Source: Pseudomonas sihuiensis (lineage in GTDB: Bacteria > Pseudomonadota > Gammaproteobacteria > Pseudomonadales > Pseudomonadaceae). From it: 64,000 nt of DNA. The notes beneath the pieces are model-generated. The model was given only the letters and a program-made list of their open reading frames with translations, was not told where the DNA came from and did no database searches. Each line of letters opens with the position of its first letter. Position 1 is the stretch's first letter. The stretch lies in NCBI RefSeq assembly GCF_900106015.1, contig NZ_LT629797.1, forward strand, positions 4,278,001 to 4,342,000, read 5' to 3'. The translations under genes were made by a program, and so were the position numbers. Below, in pieces: positions 9,229 to 17,702 of the stretch.

Positions 9229-9395
9229 CGTAGGGCGGGTTAGCGGCGCCGAACGCCAATATTGCAAACGCAGATAAGGGCAGTGCGCCGCGTAACCCAC
9301 CAGGTGATGGATGGCATTGCGCCGACGGTGGGTGACGCCGCTGCAGGCACAGCGGGCGTCTCAAACGGCGTGACAGGTGGTCAACCCGCCCTACG
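9229..9395. repeat. Intergenic repeat element with 13-bp inverted ends
   Basis: CGTAGGGCGGGTT at 9229-9241 and its exact reverse complement at 9383-9395 bound a 167-base element. Inside lies a second nested pair, CGTAACCCACC near 9291 and GGTGGGTGACG near 9329, with one mismatch. It has no coding frame worth keeping and fills the gap between the convergent SCO gene and thrB. Confidence 0.65.
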
Positions 9396-9411
9396 AAACG
9401 CGTCGATCCCG

Positions 9412-10362
9412 CTACAGCGCGAACGGCAGCGGCAGGTTGATCTGCTGACGTTGTGCCAGGCGCCGCTGGAATTCGCCCGGATCATGAATCAGCACTTCCT
9501 GCCCGGCGAACGACTCGGCGGCGATCAGACGTGACAGCCAGAAACGCACGCAGGCCACGCGCAGCATGGCTGGCCACAGCTGAGCCTCGGCAGCGCTGAA
9601 GGGCCGCAGCGCCGCATAAGCGCCGAGCAGCGCACGGGCACGAGCGCCATCGAGGCTGCCGTCTTCCTGCGAGCACCAGTCGTTCAGGGTAATCGCCAGG
9701 TCATAGAGCATCGGCCCAGAGCAGGCGTTGTAAAAGTCGATCACTCCGGCCAGGTGGTTGCCGTCGAACAGCACGTTGTCGCGGAACAGGTCGGCATGCA
9801 GGTTGGCACGCGGCAGGGCGAGGATGCGTGGCTTCAGCTCGGCGATCTCGGCCAGCGCATCACGCAGTAGCGGTAACGCCTGTTCATCAAGCTTCAGCGC
9901 CTGGCTCGGACCTTCGGCGAGCATCCAGTCCAGGCCGCGGTCGCTGCGACGTTCCACCGGCTGTTCGCGAGTCGCCAGGTGGATGCGGGCCAGCAGGCTA
10001 CCCACTTCCTGACAGTGATGCGCGTTGGCCTCGCGCACATGCTTGCCGGAAAGTCGGGGCTGCAGCAGCGCCGGTTTCTCCGCCAGGCGGCGCAGCGCCT
10101 CGCCATCCTGCGTGCGCAGGGCGTAGGGCACCGGCAGGCCGGCATCGTGCAGCACATCGAGTAATTCGATGAAGAACGGCAGGTCGGCCACCGGCCCGCG
10201 TTCGACCAGGGTCAGAACGTACTCACCCTGCTCCAGGCTGACGAAGAAATTACTGTTTTCGCTGCCCGCAGCAATGCCCTGGAAATCACGCAACCGACCA
10301 AGCCCGTAGGGCGCCAGGAAGACTTCGAGCTCATGACGCTCCAGGGGGGTGAATACCGACAT
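9412..10362 (-). CDS. thrB: Homoserine kinase
   Basis: Phosphorylates homoserine on the threonine pathway. This is the aminoglycoside-phosphotransferase-fold ThrB of pseudomonads, not the GHMP-kinase type. The 316-residue protein has SENSNFFV near the nucleotide loop, the catalytic [19 protein letters not shown] (Brenner-type H-x-D-x4-N) and [18 protein letters not shown] with the metal-binding aspartate. The start follows AAGGT. It lies 16 bases downstream of the DUF2782 gene and is probably cotranscribed with it. Confidence 0.92.
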   Translation of the reverse strand: MSVFTPLERHELEVFLAPYGLGRLRDFQGIAAGSENSNFFVSLEQGEYVLTLVERGPVADLPFFIELLDVLHDAGLPVPYALRTQDGEALRRLAEKPALLQPRLSGKHVREANAHHCQEVGSLLARIHLATREQPVERRSDRGLDWMLAEGPSQALKLDEQALPLLRDALAEIAELKPRILALPRANLHADLFRDNVLFDGNHLAGVIDFYNACSGPMLYDLAITLNDWCSQEDGSLDGARARALLGAYAALRPFSAAEAQLWPAMLRVACVRFWLSRLIAAESFAGQEVLIHDPGEFQRRLAQRQQINLPLPFAL

Positions 10363-10378
10363 ATCAGACCTTAATGAC

Positions 10379-10663
10379 TTACCAGCTAAAGATTTCCCAG
10401 GACGGGATCAGCATGTCCGGATCGTCCGAACGTACGAAGTTGCCGTCGCTGCCATCGGCACGAACGAGAAAGTAGGGTTTACCGTTCTTCGGAATCACCT
10501 TGATGGCGTAGAGGAAGCCATTGACCCGGTATTCCTGAATGGTGCGGTCGCCGTCCTGGCGGATGGTCACGTCCGGATCACCCGAGACCGGATCCTCGGC
10601 ATGCGCGGCAAGCGGAAGACAGGCCAGCAGGCCGACCAGCAACAGGCGATTCAGCGTACCCAT
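10379..10663 (-). CDS. DUF2782 periplasmic protein
   Basis: A 94-residue protein with a cleavable signal peptide ([17 protein letters not shown], cut after AHA) and a small domain with the motif [24 protein letters not shown]. Members of this family are found beside thrB and polA in pseudomonads; the function is unknown. GGAG precedes the ATG at a good distance. It is transcribed divergently from polA, leaving 75 bases for both promoters. Confidence 0.85.
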   Translation of the reverse strand: MGTLNRLLLVGLLACLPLAAHAEDPVSGDPDVTIRQDGDRTIQEYRVNGFLYAIKVIPKNGKPYFLVRADGSDGNFVRSDDPDMLIPSWEIFSW

Positions 10664-10738
10664 GATAATCTTGCTCCTTCGTTGTTCACCGATGCAGCCA
10701 TTCTACCGCTGCACCCGCCGAAAAGGTTGATCCCGCGC

Positions 10739-13534
10739 ATGAGCCAAGCTCCCCTCGTTCTGGTCGACGGTTCCTCGTACCTGTACCGCGCCTTCCACGC
10801 CCTGCCGCCTCTGACCACTTCCAAGGGCATGCCCACCGGAGCGGTAAAAGGCGTGCTGAACATGCTCAAGAGCCTGCGCAAGCAGTACCCGAACAGCCCC
10901 TTCGCGGTGGTCTTCGACGCCAAGGGTGGCACCTTTCGCGACGAGCTGTTCGCCGAGTACAAGGCCAATCGGCCCTCCATGCCGGACGAGCTGCGCGTCC
11001 AGGTCGAGCCGCTGCATGCCAGCGTGCGCGCTCTGGGTCTGCCGCTGCTGTGCGTCGAAGGCGTTGAAGCTGATGACGTGATCGGCACCCTGGCGCGCCA
11101 GGCGGCGGGGGAAAAGCGCGACGTGGTGATCTCCACCGGCGACAAGGACATGGCACAACTGGTCTGCCCGCACGTTACGCTGGTCAATACCATGACTGGA
11201 AGCGTCTACGATGCTGATGGCGTAAAGGAGAAATTTGGTGTCGGCCCTGAGCTGATCATCGACTACCTGGCGCTGATGGGGGACAAGGTCGACAACATCC
11301 CCGGCGTGCCCGGCGTCGGCGAGAAGACAGCCCTCGGCCTGCTGGTCGGCATTGGCGGCGGTCTCGACGTGCTCTACGCCAACCTCGACAAGGTCCCCGA
11401 GCTGCCGATCCGCGGCGCCAAGGGCCTGCCGGCCAAGCTCGAAGAACACCGCGAGATGGCCTACCTGTCGTATCAGCTGGCGACCATCAAGACCGACGTG
11501 CCGCTGAATATCGAGATCGACTCGCTGCATCCCGGCGAGCCGGATCAGGCTGCATTGGTCGAGCTGTATAGCCAGCTGGAGTTCAAGAACTGGCTGGACG
11601 ACCTGCTGCGGCAGAACAAGGCGCTGGCGGCCAAGGCTGCTGCGCCGGCTGGCGATCTGTTCGCCGAACCTGCTGGTGAAGCCGCCGAAGAGGCCGCTGA
11701 ACCCGCATCGGCAAGCATCGGTGATTATCAGCTTGTGCTGGAACAGGCGCAGTTCGATGCCTGGCTGCAGAAGCTGGAGCAGGCCGAGCTGATCGCCTTC
11801 GACAGCGAGACCACCAGCATCGACGCTCAGCAGGCGCAACTGGTCGGCCTGTCCTTCGCGGTCAAGGCCGGCGAAGCGGCCTATATCCCGCTGGCTCACT
11901 CCTACATGGGCGTGCCGCAGCAGCTCGACCGCGACGCGGTGCTCAAGGCGCTCAAGCCGATCCTCGAAGACCCGGCCAAGGCCAAGGTCGGCCAGCACGC
12001 CAAGTACGACATCAACGTCCTGGCCAACGCCAGCACACCGATCACGGTGCAGGGCGTGGCCTTCGACACCATGCTCGAATCCTACGTACTGGATTCGACG
12101 GCGACGCGCCACGACATGGACAGCCTGGCGCTGAAGTACCTGAACCACAGCACCATTCGCTTCGAGGACATCGCCGGCAAGGGCGCCAAGCAACTGACCT
12201 TCGACCAGATCGCTCTGGAGCAGGCCGGCCCCTACGCCGCCGAAGATGCCGACGTGACCTTGCGTCTGCATCAGGAGCTTTGGGGACGCCTCGAAGCCGT
12301 GCCCTCCTTGGCCAAGGTGCTGCGCGAAATCGAGATCCCGCTGGTGCCGGTGCTGGCGCGCATCGAGCGCAACGGCGCGCTGGTCGACGCCAAGCTGCTC
12401 GGCGAGCAAAGTGTCGAGCTGGGCGAAAAACTGGTGGAGCTGGAGCGCAAGGCCTTCGAAATCGCTGGCGAGGAATTCAACCTTGCCTCACCCAAACAGC
12501 TGGGCGTGATCCTCTACGAGAAACTCGGTTATCCGGTGATCAGCAAGACCGCCAAGGGTCAGCCCTCCACCGCCGAGGCGGTGCTCGCCGAGCTGGCCGA
12601 GCAGGACTACGAGCTGCCCAAGGTGTTGATGCAGTACCGCTCCTTGAGCAAGCTTAAGAGCACCTACACCGACAAGCTGCCGGAGCAGATCAACCCACGC
12701 ACCGGGCGTATCCACACCAGTTATCACCAGGCAGTGGCCGCTACTGGCCGCCTGTCCTCGAGCGACCCGAACCTGCAGAACATCCCGATCCGCACCGCCG
12801 AAGGAAGGCGCATCCGCCAGGCCTTCGTCGCGCCCAAGGGCTACAAGCTGATGGCCGCGGACTACTCGCAGATCGAGCTGCGCATCATGGCCCACCTGGC
12901 CAAGGACAAAGGTCTGCTCGATGCCTTCCACCATGACCTGGACGTGCACAGGGCTACTGCTGCCGAGGTGTTTGGTGTGGCACTGGAAGAGGTGACCAGC
13001 GACCAGCGGCGCAAGGCCAAGGCGATCAACTTCGGCCTGATCTACGGCATGAGCGCCTTCGGCCTGGCCAAGCAGATCGATGTCGAACGCAAGGAGGCGC
13101 AGGCTTACATCGACCGCTACTTCGCCCGTTACCCGGGGGTGCTGACCTACATGGAAAGCACCCGCGCGCAGGCTGCCGAGCAGGGCTATGTCGAGACGGT
13201 CTACGGCCGGCGCCTGTACCTGCCGGAAATCCACGCGCAGAACCAGGCCATGCGCAAGGGCGCCGAGCGCGCGGCGATCAACGCACCGATGCAGGGCACG
13301 GCGGCGGACATCATCAAGCGCGCCATGATCGCCGTGGATGGTTGGCTGCAGGACAGCGGCATCGACGCCCGCATCATCCTGCAGGTGCACGACGAACTGG
13401 TACTGGAAGTGCGTGAGGAACTGATCGACGAGGTCAGCGCCAAACTCAAGAGCCTGATGAGTGGTGCCGCCGACTTGGACGTACCGCTGTTGGTGGAAGT
13501 CGGTGTCGGCGCCAACTGGGACGAAGCGCATTAA
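10739..13534 (+). CDS. polA: DNA polymerase I
   Basis: A 931-residue enzyme of replication and repair. Three domains are visible in order: the 5'-3' nuclease ([34 protein letters not shown]), the 3'-5' proofreading exonuclease with intact catalytic DxE ([11 protein letters not shown]), and the polymerase with motif A ([14 protein letters not shown]), motif B ([14 protein letters not shown]) and motif C ([10 protein letters not shown]). All three activities should be present. The start MSQAPLVLV at 10739 is chosen by alignment to the family; the frame is open to 10349 but that part overlaps thrB and DUF2782 antisense. An alanine- and glutamate-rich linker lies near residues 300-330. Confidence 0.96.
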   Translation: MSQAPLVLVDGSSYLYRAFHALPPLTTSKGMPTGAVKGVLNMLKSLRKQYPNSPFAVVFDAKGGTFRDELFAEYKANRPSMPDELRVQVEPLHASVRALGLPLLCVEGVEADDVIGTLARQAAGEKRDVVISTGDKDMAQLVCPHVTLVNTMTGSVYDADGVKEKFGVGPELIIDYLALMGDKVDNIPGVPGVGEKTALGLLVGIGGGLDVLYANLDKVPELPIRGAKGLPAKLEEHREMAYLSYQLATIKTDVPLNIEIDSLHPGEPDQAALVELYSQLEFKNWLDDLLRQNKALAAKAAAPAGDLFAEPAGEAAEEAAEPASASIGDYQLVLEQAQFDAWLQKLEQAELIAFDSETTSIDAQQAQLVGLSFAVKAGEAAYIPLAHSYMGVPQQLDRDAVLKALKPILEDPAKAKVGQHAKYDINVLANASTPITVQGVAFDTMLESYVLDSTATRHDMDSLALKYLNHSTIRFEDIAGKGAKQLTFDQIALEQAGPYAAEDADVTLRLHQELWGRLEAVPSLAKVLREIEIPLVPVLARIERNGALVDAKLLGEQSVELGEKLVELERKAFEIAGEEFNLASPKQLGVILYEKLGYPVISKTAKGQPSTAEAVLAELAEQDYELPKVLMQYRSLSKLKSTYTDKLPEQINPRTGRIHTSYHQAVAATGRLSSSDPNLQNIPIRTAEGRRIRQAFVAPKGYKLMAADYSQIELRIMAHLAKDKGLLDAFHHDLDVHRATAAEVFGVALEEVTSDQRRKAKAINFGLIYGMSAFGLAKQIDVERKEAQAYIDRYFARYPGVLTYMESTRAQAAEQGYVETVYGRRLYLPEIHAQNQAMRKGAERAAINAPMQGTAADIIKRAMIAVDGWLQDSGIDARIILQVHDELVLEVREELIDEVSAKLKSLMSGAADLDVPLLVEVGVGANWDEAH

Positions 13535-13543
13535 GCCCCGTCG

Positions 13544-13578
13544 CCGCGGCGTAAAGCCGCGGCCGCTTTAGCTTTTGG
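13544..13578 (+). terminator. Possible polA terminator
   Basis: CCGCGGC-GTAAA-GCCGCGG is a perfect 7-bp stem with a five-base loop, ten bases after the polA stop. It is followed by CCGCTTTAGCTTTT, a broken T-tract, so termination may be weak. Confidence 0.5.
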
Positions 13579-13633
13579 GTTTCAGGGAATCAAAAGGCGC
13601 TTTCTTATTGCAAATGGTTTTTAAGGCGGCGAT

Positions 13634-13661
13634 GAACTTTCTGTAAACCCACCCGGTCAGA
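13634..13661 (+). promoter_or_regulatory. AlgU (sigma-22/sigma-E) type promoter
   Basis: GAACTT at 13634-13639, a 17-base spacer and TCAGA at 13657-13661. This fits the AlgU consensus GAACTT-N16/17-TCtgA with one -10 deviation. It stands directly upstream of the ErsA-like RNA, whose P. aeruginosa counterpart is known to be AlgU-dependent. Confidence 0.7.
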
Positions 13662-13667
13662 GTTCAT

Positions 13668-13797
13668 GAATGGCCGTTAAGCCCTTCAATGCTCCTTTGT
13701 TGTGTTAAGTGTTGGCAGACATCTGAACCCCGCCCTAGCGGTTCAGACCTTGAACCCCGAACTTCTCCCTCCCCATACGAAGCTCGGGGTTTTTTTT
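13668..13797 (+). ncRNA. ersA: ErsA/Spot 42-like small RNA
   Basis: An RNA of about 130 nucleotides is inferred between an AlgU-type promoter and a clear intrinsic terminator, in the polA-engB gap. This is the site of Spot 42 in E. coli and of ErsA (about 132 nt) in P. aeruginosa. The terminator stem pairs CCCCGA-CTTC (13755-13765) with GAAG-TCGGGG (13779-13789), followed by eight T. Its loop is the C/U-rich CTCCCTCCCC, a plausible antisense seed against Shine-Dalgarno sequences. A second hairpin around AACCCCGCCC...GGTT precedes it. The exact 5' end is estimated from promoter spacing. Confidence 0.75.
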
Positions 13798-13832
13798 GCC
13801 CAAAAAAAGCTGCCGCTAGCGGCATTCTGATG

Positions 13833-13858
13833 ACCCTCTCCCATTTATGGGAGAGGGT
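13833..13858. repeat. CCCTCTCCC palindrome
   Basis: ACCCTCTCCCAT-TT-ATGGGAGAGGGT is a perfect 12-2-12 hairpin, followed by another GGGAGAGGGC. A related, longer cluster lies at 59597-59700. It is a dispersed intergenic repeat; no function is evident. Confidence 0.6.
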
Positions 13859-13922
13859 GCCCGAAGGGCGGGAGAGGGCTTCTTTGATGCGCTTTCAAGT
13901 CAAAACGGGCGGCTGCCGCTCC

Positions 13923-13983
13923 GTAGGGTGCGCTGCGCGCACCGAATACTCCCTGCGATCTCGGTGCGCACAGCGCACCCTGC
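13923..13983. repeat. GTAGGGTGCGC inverted-repeat element, copy 1
   Basis: Two 23-base arms at 13923-13945 and 13961-13983 are reverse complements with two mismatches, around a 15-base spacer. The same arm sequence recurs at 45767-45848 as another inverted pair and singly at about 42651-42668, showing a dispersed family. It abuts the 3' end of engB. Confidence 0.7.
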
Positions 13984-13986
13984 GCC

Positions 13987-14637
13987 TCATTCCTCCTCAG
14001 CGCTTTCCTCATCCTCTTCCGGCAATAGATCCAACCAACCGGCCAGTACCATCTGCGCTTCTTCCACGCCCATACGCTTAGGCGCCGAGAACAACTGGAT
14101 GCTGATGCCCTCGCCCCACTGCTTGTGAATTTCCTGGCGCACCTTAAGCAAAGTGGTCTTCGCTGCGCCGAAAGCCAGTTTGTCGGCCTTGGTCAGCAGG
14201 ATATGCAGCGGCATGCCACTGGCTACCGACCAGTCCAGCATCATACAGTCGAACTCGGTCAGCGGATGGCGGATATCCATCATCAACACCAGACCGCTCA
14301 AACTCTCGCGGCTGCCCAGATACGCTTCCAGATGTTTCTGCCAGTGCTGTTTGAGCGGGATCGGTACCTTGGCATAACCGTAACCGGGCAGGTCGACCAG
14401 GCGACGCTCGTCGTCCAGGCGGAAGAAGTTGAGCAACTGCGTACGTCCCGGTGTTTTCGAGGTGCGCGCCAGGCTGGCGTGGGTAAGGGTGTTGAGCGCG
14501 CTCGACTTGCCAGCGTTGGAGCGGCCGGCGAATGCCACCTCCAGGCCGCTGTCCTCGGGGCACTGGTCGACCTTGGCGGCACTGATGAGGAAGCTGGCCT
14601 GCTGGCACAGACCGATGATGGGATTTTTCGGGAGCAT
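13987..14637 (-). CDS. engB: Ribosome-biogenesis GTPase EngB/YsxC
   Basis: Essential GTPase for large-subunit assembly, also linked to division. The 216-residue protein has the P-loop GRSNAGKSS, switch II DLPGYG, and the base-specificity motif TKAD. It ends in an acidic tail ([11 protein letters not shown]). The start [16 protein letters not shown] fits the family length; the longer frame to 14985 runs back over the cytochrome c5 gene on the other strand. Convergent with polA/ersA, as in other pseudomonads. Confidence 0.93.
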   Translation of the reverse strand: MLPKNPIIGLCQQASFLISAAKVDQCPEDSGLEVAFAGRSNAGKSSALNTLTHASLARTSKTPGRTQLLNFFRLDDERRLVDLPGYGYAKVPIPLKQHWQKHLEAYLGSRESLSGLVLMMDIRHPLTEFDCMMLDWSVASGMPLHILLTKADKLAFGAAKTTLLKVRQEIHKQWGEGISIQLFSAPKRMGVEEAQMVLAGWLDLLPEEDEESAEEE

Positions 14638-14880
14638 GGGGGTATCCGGTGGATGCCTCGATTCCTGTTCAGTGGTTCGAGGGCTTGCGACATTTCCGCG
14701 CACCTGCTGCACTCCAGAGGGAGCGGCAGGGAGCGTCGTTTCCGTTTCAGTATTGCCAGTATATAATGCCGCAGATTTTGTGTGCGCTTTGTCCCACCCG
14801 CAGGAACCCAATTGCCGGGAGCGATTACATCTCTGCTCGATAGAAAGCAGGACGCTCCCAACCCTGATGAGGTTGATCTG

Positions 14881-15171
14881 ATGAAGAAAATGCTGCTTGC
14901 TGCTGCCGTTATGATGTTGTCGTTCAACGGCTATGCTGCTCAGGATCCGCAAGCTGTGTATGACCGTTCCTGTGGTGTATGTCACAACGGCCAGATTCCC
15001 ACGGCGCCCCAGAAGGGCGACAAGGCCGCATGGGAGCCGCGTCTGGCCAAGGGCATGGATACACTGGTGCAGAGCGTCACCAATGGTTTGAATGCCATGC
15101 CGCCGCGCGGCCTGTGCATGGACTGCTCGGCCGAGGATTACCAGGCGGTCATCAAGCTGATGACCGAGTGA
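14881..15171 (+). CDS. Periplasmic cytochrome c5
   Basis: A 96-residue monohaem cytochrome with a signal peptide ([20 protein letters not shown]), haem motif CGVCH, and the c5-type second cysteine pair CMDC near the C-terminus that forms a disulphide. The axial methionine is in NAMPPRG. It carries electrons in the periplasm, possibly to the oxidases. GAGG precedes the ATG at 14881. It lies 50 bases upstream of cytochrome c4, and the pair is probably one operon. Confidence 0.9.
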   Translation: MKKMLLAAAVMMLSFNGYAAQDPQAVYDRSCGVCHNGQIPTAPQKGDKAAWEPRLAKGMDTLVQSVTNGLNAMPPRGLCMDCSAEDYQAVIKLMTE

Positions 15172-15221
15172 GTAAGCCCGCTCGATAACCCTTTCTCTCT
15201 TAGCCGTAATTGGATTAGCTG

Positions 15222-15827
15222 ATGAACAAAGTACTCGTGAGTCTGCTGTTGACCCTGGGCCTCACTGGCGTGGCACAGGCTGCTGGCGATGCCGAAGCCG
15301 GTCAGGGCAAAGTCGCTGTCTGTGCTGCCTGCCATGGCGCCGATGGCAACAGCCCTGCACCAAACTTCCCCAAGCTGGCCGGTCAGGGCGAGCGTTACTT
15401 GCTCAAGCAGCTGCACGACATCAAGTCCGGTGCCCGTCCGGTGATCGAGATGACCGGCATGCTGGATAACCTCAGCGATCAGGACATGGCTGACATCGCC
15501 GCTTACTTCGCCAGTCAGAAGATGAGCGTTGGTGCTGCCGATCCCAAGCTGGTCGAGCGTGGTGAGGCGCTGTTCCGTGGCGGCAAACTGGAAGAAGGCA
15601 TGCCGGCCTGCATCGGTTGCCACTCGCCTGATGGCGCTGGCCTGGCTGCCGCTGGCTTCCCGCACCTGGGTGGTCAACACGCTCAGTACGTGGCCAAGCA
15701 GCTGACCGACTTCCGCGAGGGTGACCGCACCAACGACGGTGACGCGATGATCATGCGTGCCATTGCGGCCAAGCTGAGCAACAAGGATATCGAAGCCGTA
15801 TCCAGCTTCATCCAGGGTCTGCACTGA
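15222..15827 (+). CDS. Dihaem cytochrome c4
   Basis: A 201-residue periplasmic cytochrome with a signal peptide cleaved after AQA and two c-type domains carrying CAACH and CIGCH. Each has a distal methionine (EMTGML and DAMIMR). Cytochrome c4 donates electrons to cbb3 and possibly aa3 oxidases in Pseudomonas. The internal duplication and length are typical of the family. The gene follows cytochrome c5; it is followed by a structured intergenic region before dsbA. Confidence 0.93.
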   Translation: MNKVLVSLLLTLGLTGVAQAAGDAEAGQGKVAVCAACHGADGNSPAPNFPKLAGQGERYLLKQLHDIKSGARPVIEMTGMLDNLSDQDMADIAAYFASQKMSVGAADPKLVERGEALFRGGKLEEGMPACIGCHSPDGAGLAAAGFPHLGGQHAQYVAKQLTDFREGDRTNDGDAMIMRAIAAKLSNKDIEAVSSFIQGLH

Positions 15828-16178
15828 TAATTTGCTGCGCGTCGGCCCTGCGGCGTCAGAAACAGGATCGGAGGCCGCTTGCGGCTAACGCCCTTCAGGG
15901 CGGCCCCGGAGGGGCGAGCGGAGCGAGTCATGCGAGTGTACAAAAGTACAGTCGCCCGCGACTCCGACCGTTCCTCTCCTGTTTCTTCCTTGCAGGGCTC
16001 TAGCTCGCGAAATTCTCAAAAGACCAAGGGCTTGTTGCTTTTGGCAAGACAAAGGGTGGCCACGGCCACCCTTTTTCATAGACGCCATGGCTACAATGGG
16101 CGGAACCGGCCCAGCGGTAGCGAGTCATAGTCTCGAATCGCCACTAGGGCGACGCTTATCCAGTCGAGGAGTACCCCC
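15828..16178. other. Intergenic region between cytochrome c4 and dsbA, with a large folded element
   Basis: Arms AGAAACAGGA (15858-15867) and TCCTGTTTCT (15977-15986) are exact complements enclosing a GC-rich core with smaller hairpins: CGCCCTTCAGGGCG, GCCCCGGAGGGGC and TGTAC-AAAA-GTACA. CGGAG and CTCCG just inside the arms extend the stem. It could be a mobile palindromic repeat or a structured RNA; nothing in it codes. A terminator and the dsbA promoter follow. Confidence 0.5.
16051..16076 (+). terminator. Intrinsic terminator
   Basis: GGGTGG and CCACCC pair around CCACGG (GGGTGGCCACGGCCACCC), preceded by AAA and followed by TTTTT. It terminates transcripts coming from the cytochrome genes or from the element upstream. 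Confidence 0.8.
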
Positions 16179-16805
16179 ATGCGTAACCTGATTTTTGGCG
16201 CCGCTCTGGCGATCAGCAGCCTGTTCGGCCTTGCTGCCCATGCCGAACCGGTAGCCGGCCAGCAGTATGTCGAGCTGAAGAGCCCGGTGCCGGTGTCCAA
16301 GCCTGGCAAGGTCGAAGTGGTGGAGCTTTTCTGGTACGGCTGCCCGCACTGCTATCAGTTCGAAGCGACCCTCAACCCCTGGGTCGAGAAGCTGCCGGAA
16401 GACGTCAATTTCGTGCGCGTGCCGGCATTGTTCGGTGGCATCTGGAACGTGCATGGCCAGGCGTTCATCACCCTGGAAAGCATGAAGGTCGAGCACAAGG
16501 TGCATGACGCCGTGTTTAACGCCATCCACCAGGAGAAGAAGAAGCTGGCCTCGGCTGAAGAGTTCGCCGACTTCGTCGCTACCCAGGGCGTTGATCGCGA
16601 TGCCTTCCTCAAGACCTTCAATTCCTTCGCCGTCAAAGGCCAGATGGAAAAGGCCAAGAAACTGGCCATGGCTTACCAGATCACTGGCGTGCCGGTGATG
16701 GTCGTCGGTGGCAAGTATCGCTTCGACCTGGGCTCGGCCGGTGGCCCGCAGCAGACCCTCGAGGTCGCTGATCACCTGATCGCCAAGGAGCGTGCCGCGC
16801 TCTAA
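16179..16805 (+). CDS. dsbA: Thiol:disulphide interchange protein DsbA
   Basis: Periplasmic oxidase that forms disulphides in exported proteins. It has 208 residues, a signal peptide cleaved after AHA (residue 22), the active site C55-P-H-C58 in FWYGCPHCYQFE, and the cis-proline loop GVPVMVV. GAGGAG lies before the ATG. The gene ends 19 bases before the EEP-family gene, so may be cotranscribed with it and the diguanylate cyclase, as in P. aeruginosa. Confidence 0.95.
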   Translation: MRNLIFGAALAISSLFGLAAHAEPVAGQQYVELKSPVPVSKPGKVEVVELFWYGCPHCYQFEATLNPWVEKLPEDVNFVRVPALFGGIWNVHGQAFITLESMKVEHKVHDAVFNAIHQEKKKLASAEEFADFVATQGVDRDAFLKTFNSFAVKGQMEKAKKLAMAYQITGVPVMVVGGKYRFDLGSAGGPQQTLEVADHLIAKERAAL

Positions 16806-16824
16806 GCGGCCGCAGGCGCGAAGC

Positions 16825-17697
16825 ATGCTGCGCCGCTGGCGAAAGACACGTGCGATTGGCCTGTGCGATCCACAGGTCAACCCGCACTGTTCGCCGCAGG
16901 CCTACTGGCCAGCCGACGGCCTCCTGCGTCTGCTCAGTTTCAACGTCCAGGTCGGCATCAACACCCAGCGTTACCACCACTACCTGACCCGCAGCTGGCA
17001 GCACCTGTTGCCTCATGCCGGGCGTGCCGGCAATCTGCAGCGCATCGGTGATCTGCTCGCCGACTTCGATCTGGTGGCGTTGCAGGAGGTCGATGGTGGC
17101 AGCCTGCGCTCGGGCTACATCAATCAGGTCGAGTACCTGGCCCAGCAGGGCGCCTTTCCCTACTGGTATCAACAGCTCAATCGCAATCTCGGGCGCTTCG
17201 CCCAGCACAGCAATGGCGTGCTCAGCCGCTTGCGGCCTACCCTGCTGGAAGATCATCCGCTCCCCGGTCCGCCCGGGCGTGGTGCGATTTTCCTGCGTCT
17301 CGGTGAGGGCGAGCACGCGCTGGGCGTGGTGATGATGCATCTGGCGCTGGGTGCGCGCACCCGTACGCGGCAACTGGCTTACATTCGTGAGCGCGTCAGT
17401 GAGTTTCGCCACCTGGTGCTGATGGGCGACATGAACACCCATGCTGTCGACCTGCTGGAGAACTCCCCGCTACGCGACCTCGGCCTGATCGCGCCGCAGG
17501 TCGAGGCAACCTTCCCCAGCTGGCGACCGCAGCGCTGTCTCGATCATATCCTGCTCAGTTCCGAGCTCGAACTGGGGCGCGTCGATGTGCTCAGTCAGCC
17601 GATTTCCGATCACCTTCCCGTGGCCGTGGAAATCCGCCTGCCGGAAACACAGAATGTTGCGCAGATGCCTATGCTGAACACGCCATCTCCCGAGTAA
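16825..17697 (+). CDS. Endonuclease/exonuclease/phosphatase (EEP) family protein
   Basis: A 290-residue metal-dependent phosphohydrolase. Fold motifs are visible in order: [18 protein letters not shown] (metal-binding Glu), [17 protein letters not shown] (catalytic D-x-N) and DHLPVAVE (final D-H). No signal peptide is seen; the N-terminus is basic (MLRRWRKTR). The substrate cannot be read from sequence. The start at 16825 leaves a 19-base gap from dsbA; an upstream ATG at 16792 overlaps the dsbA end. The diguanylate cyclase gene follows after 5 bases. Confidence 0.85.
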   Translation: MLRRWRKTRAIGLCDPQVNPHCSPQAYWPADGLLRLLSFNVQVGINTQRYHHYLTRSWQHLLPHAGRAGNLQRIGDLLADFDLVALQEVDGGSLRSGYINQVEYLAQQGAFPYWYQQLNRNLGRFAQHSNGVLSRLRPTLLEDHPLPGPPGRGAIFLRLGEGEHALGVVMMHLALGARTRTRQLAYIRERVSEFRHLVLMGDMNTHAVDLLENSPLRDLGLIAPQVEATFPSWRPQRCLDHILLSSELELGRVDVLSQPISDHLPVAVEIRLPETQNVAQMPMLNTPSPE

Positions 17698-17702
17698 GCC
17701 GT

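Noticed and set aside
10349-10738. N-terminal extension of polA by 130 residues
   Set aside because: The extra part overlaps the thrB start and the DUF2782 gene on the other strand and is not part of any Pol[10 protein letters not shown] begins at the normal family position.
10703-12409. A 568-codon frame antisense to polA
   Set aside because: No ribosome site, no recognisable domain and low-complexity composition. polA on the other strand is unmistakable.
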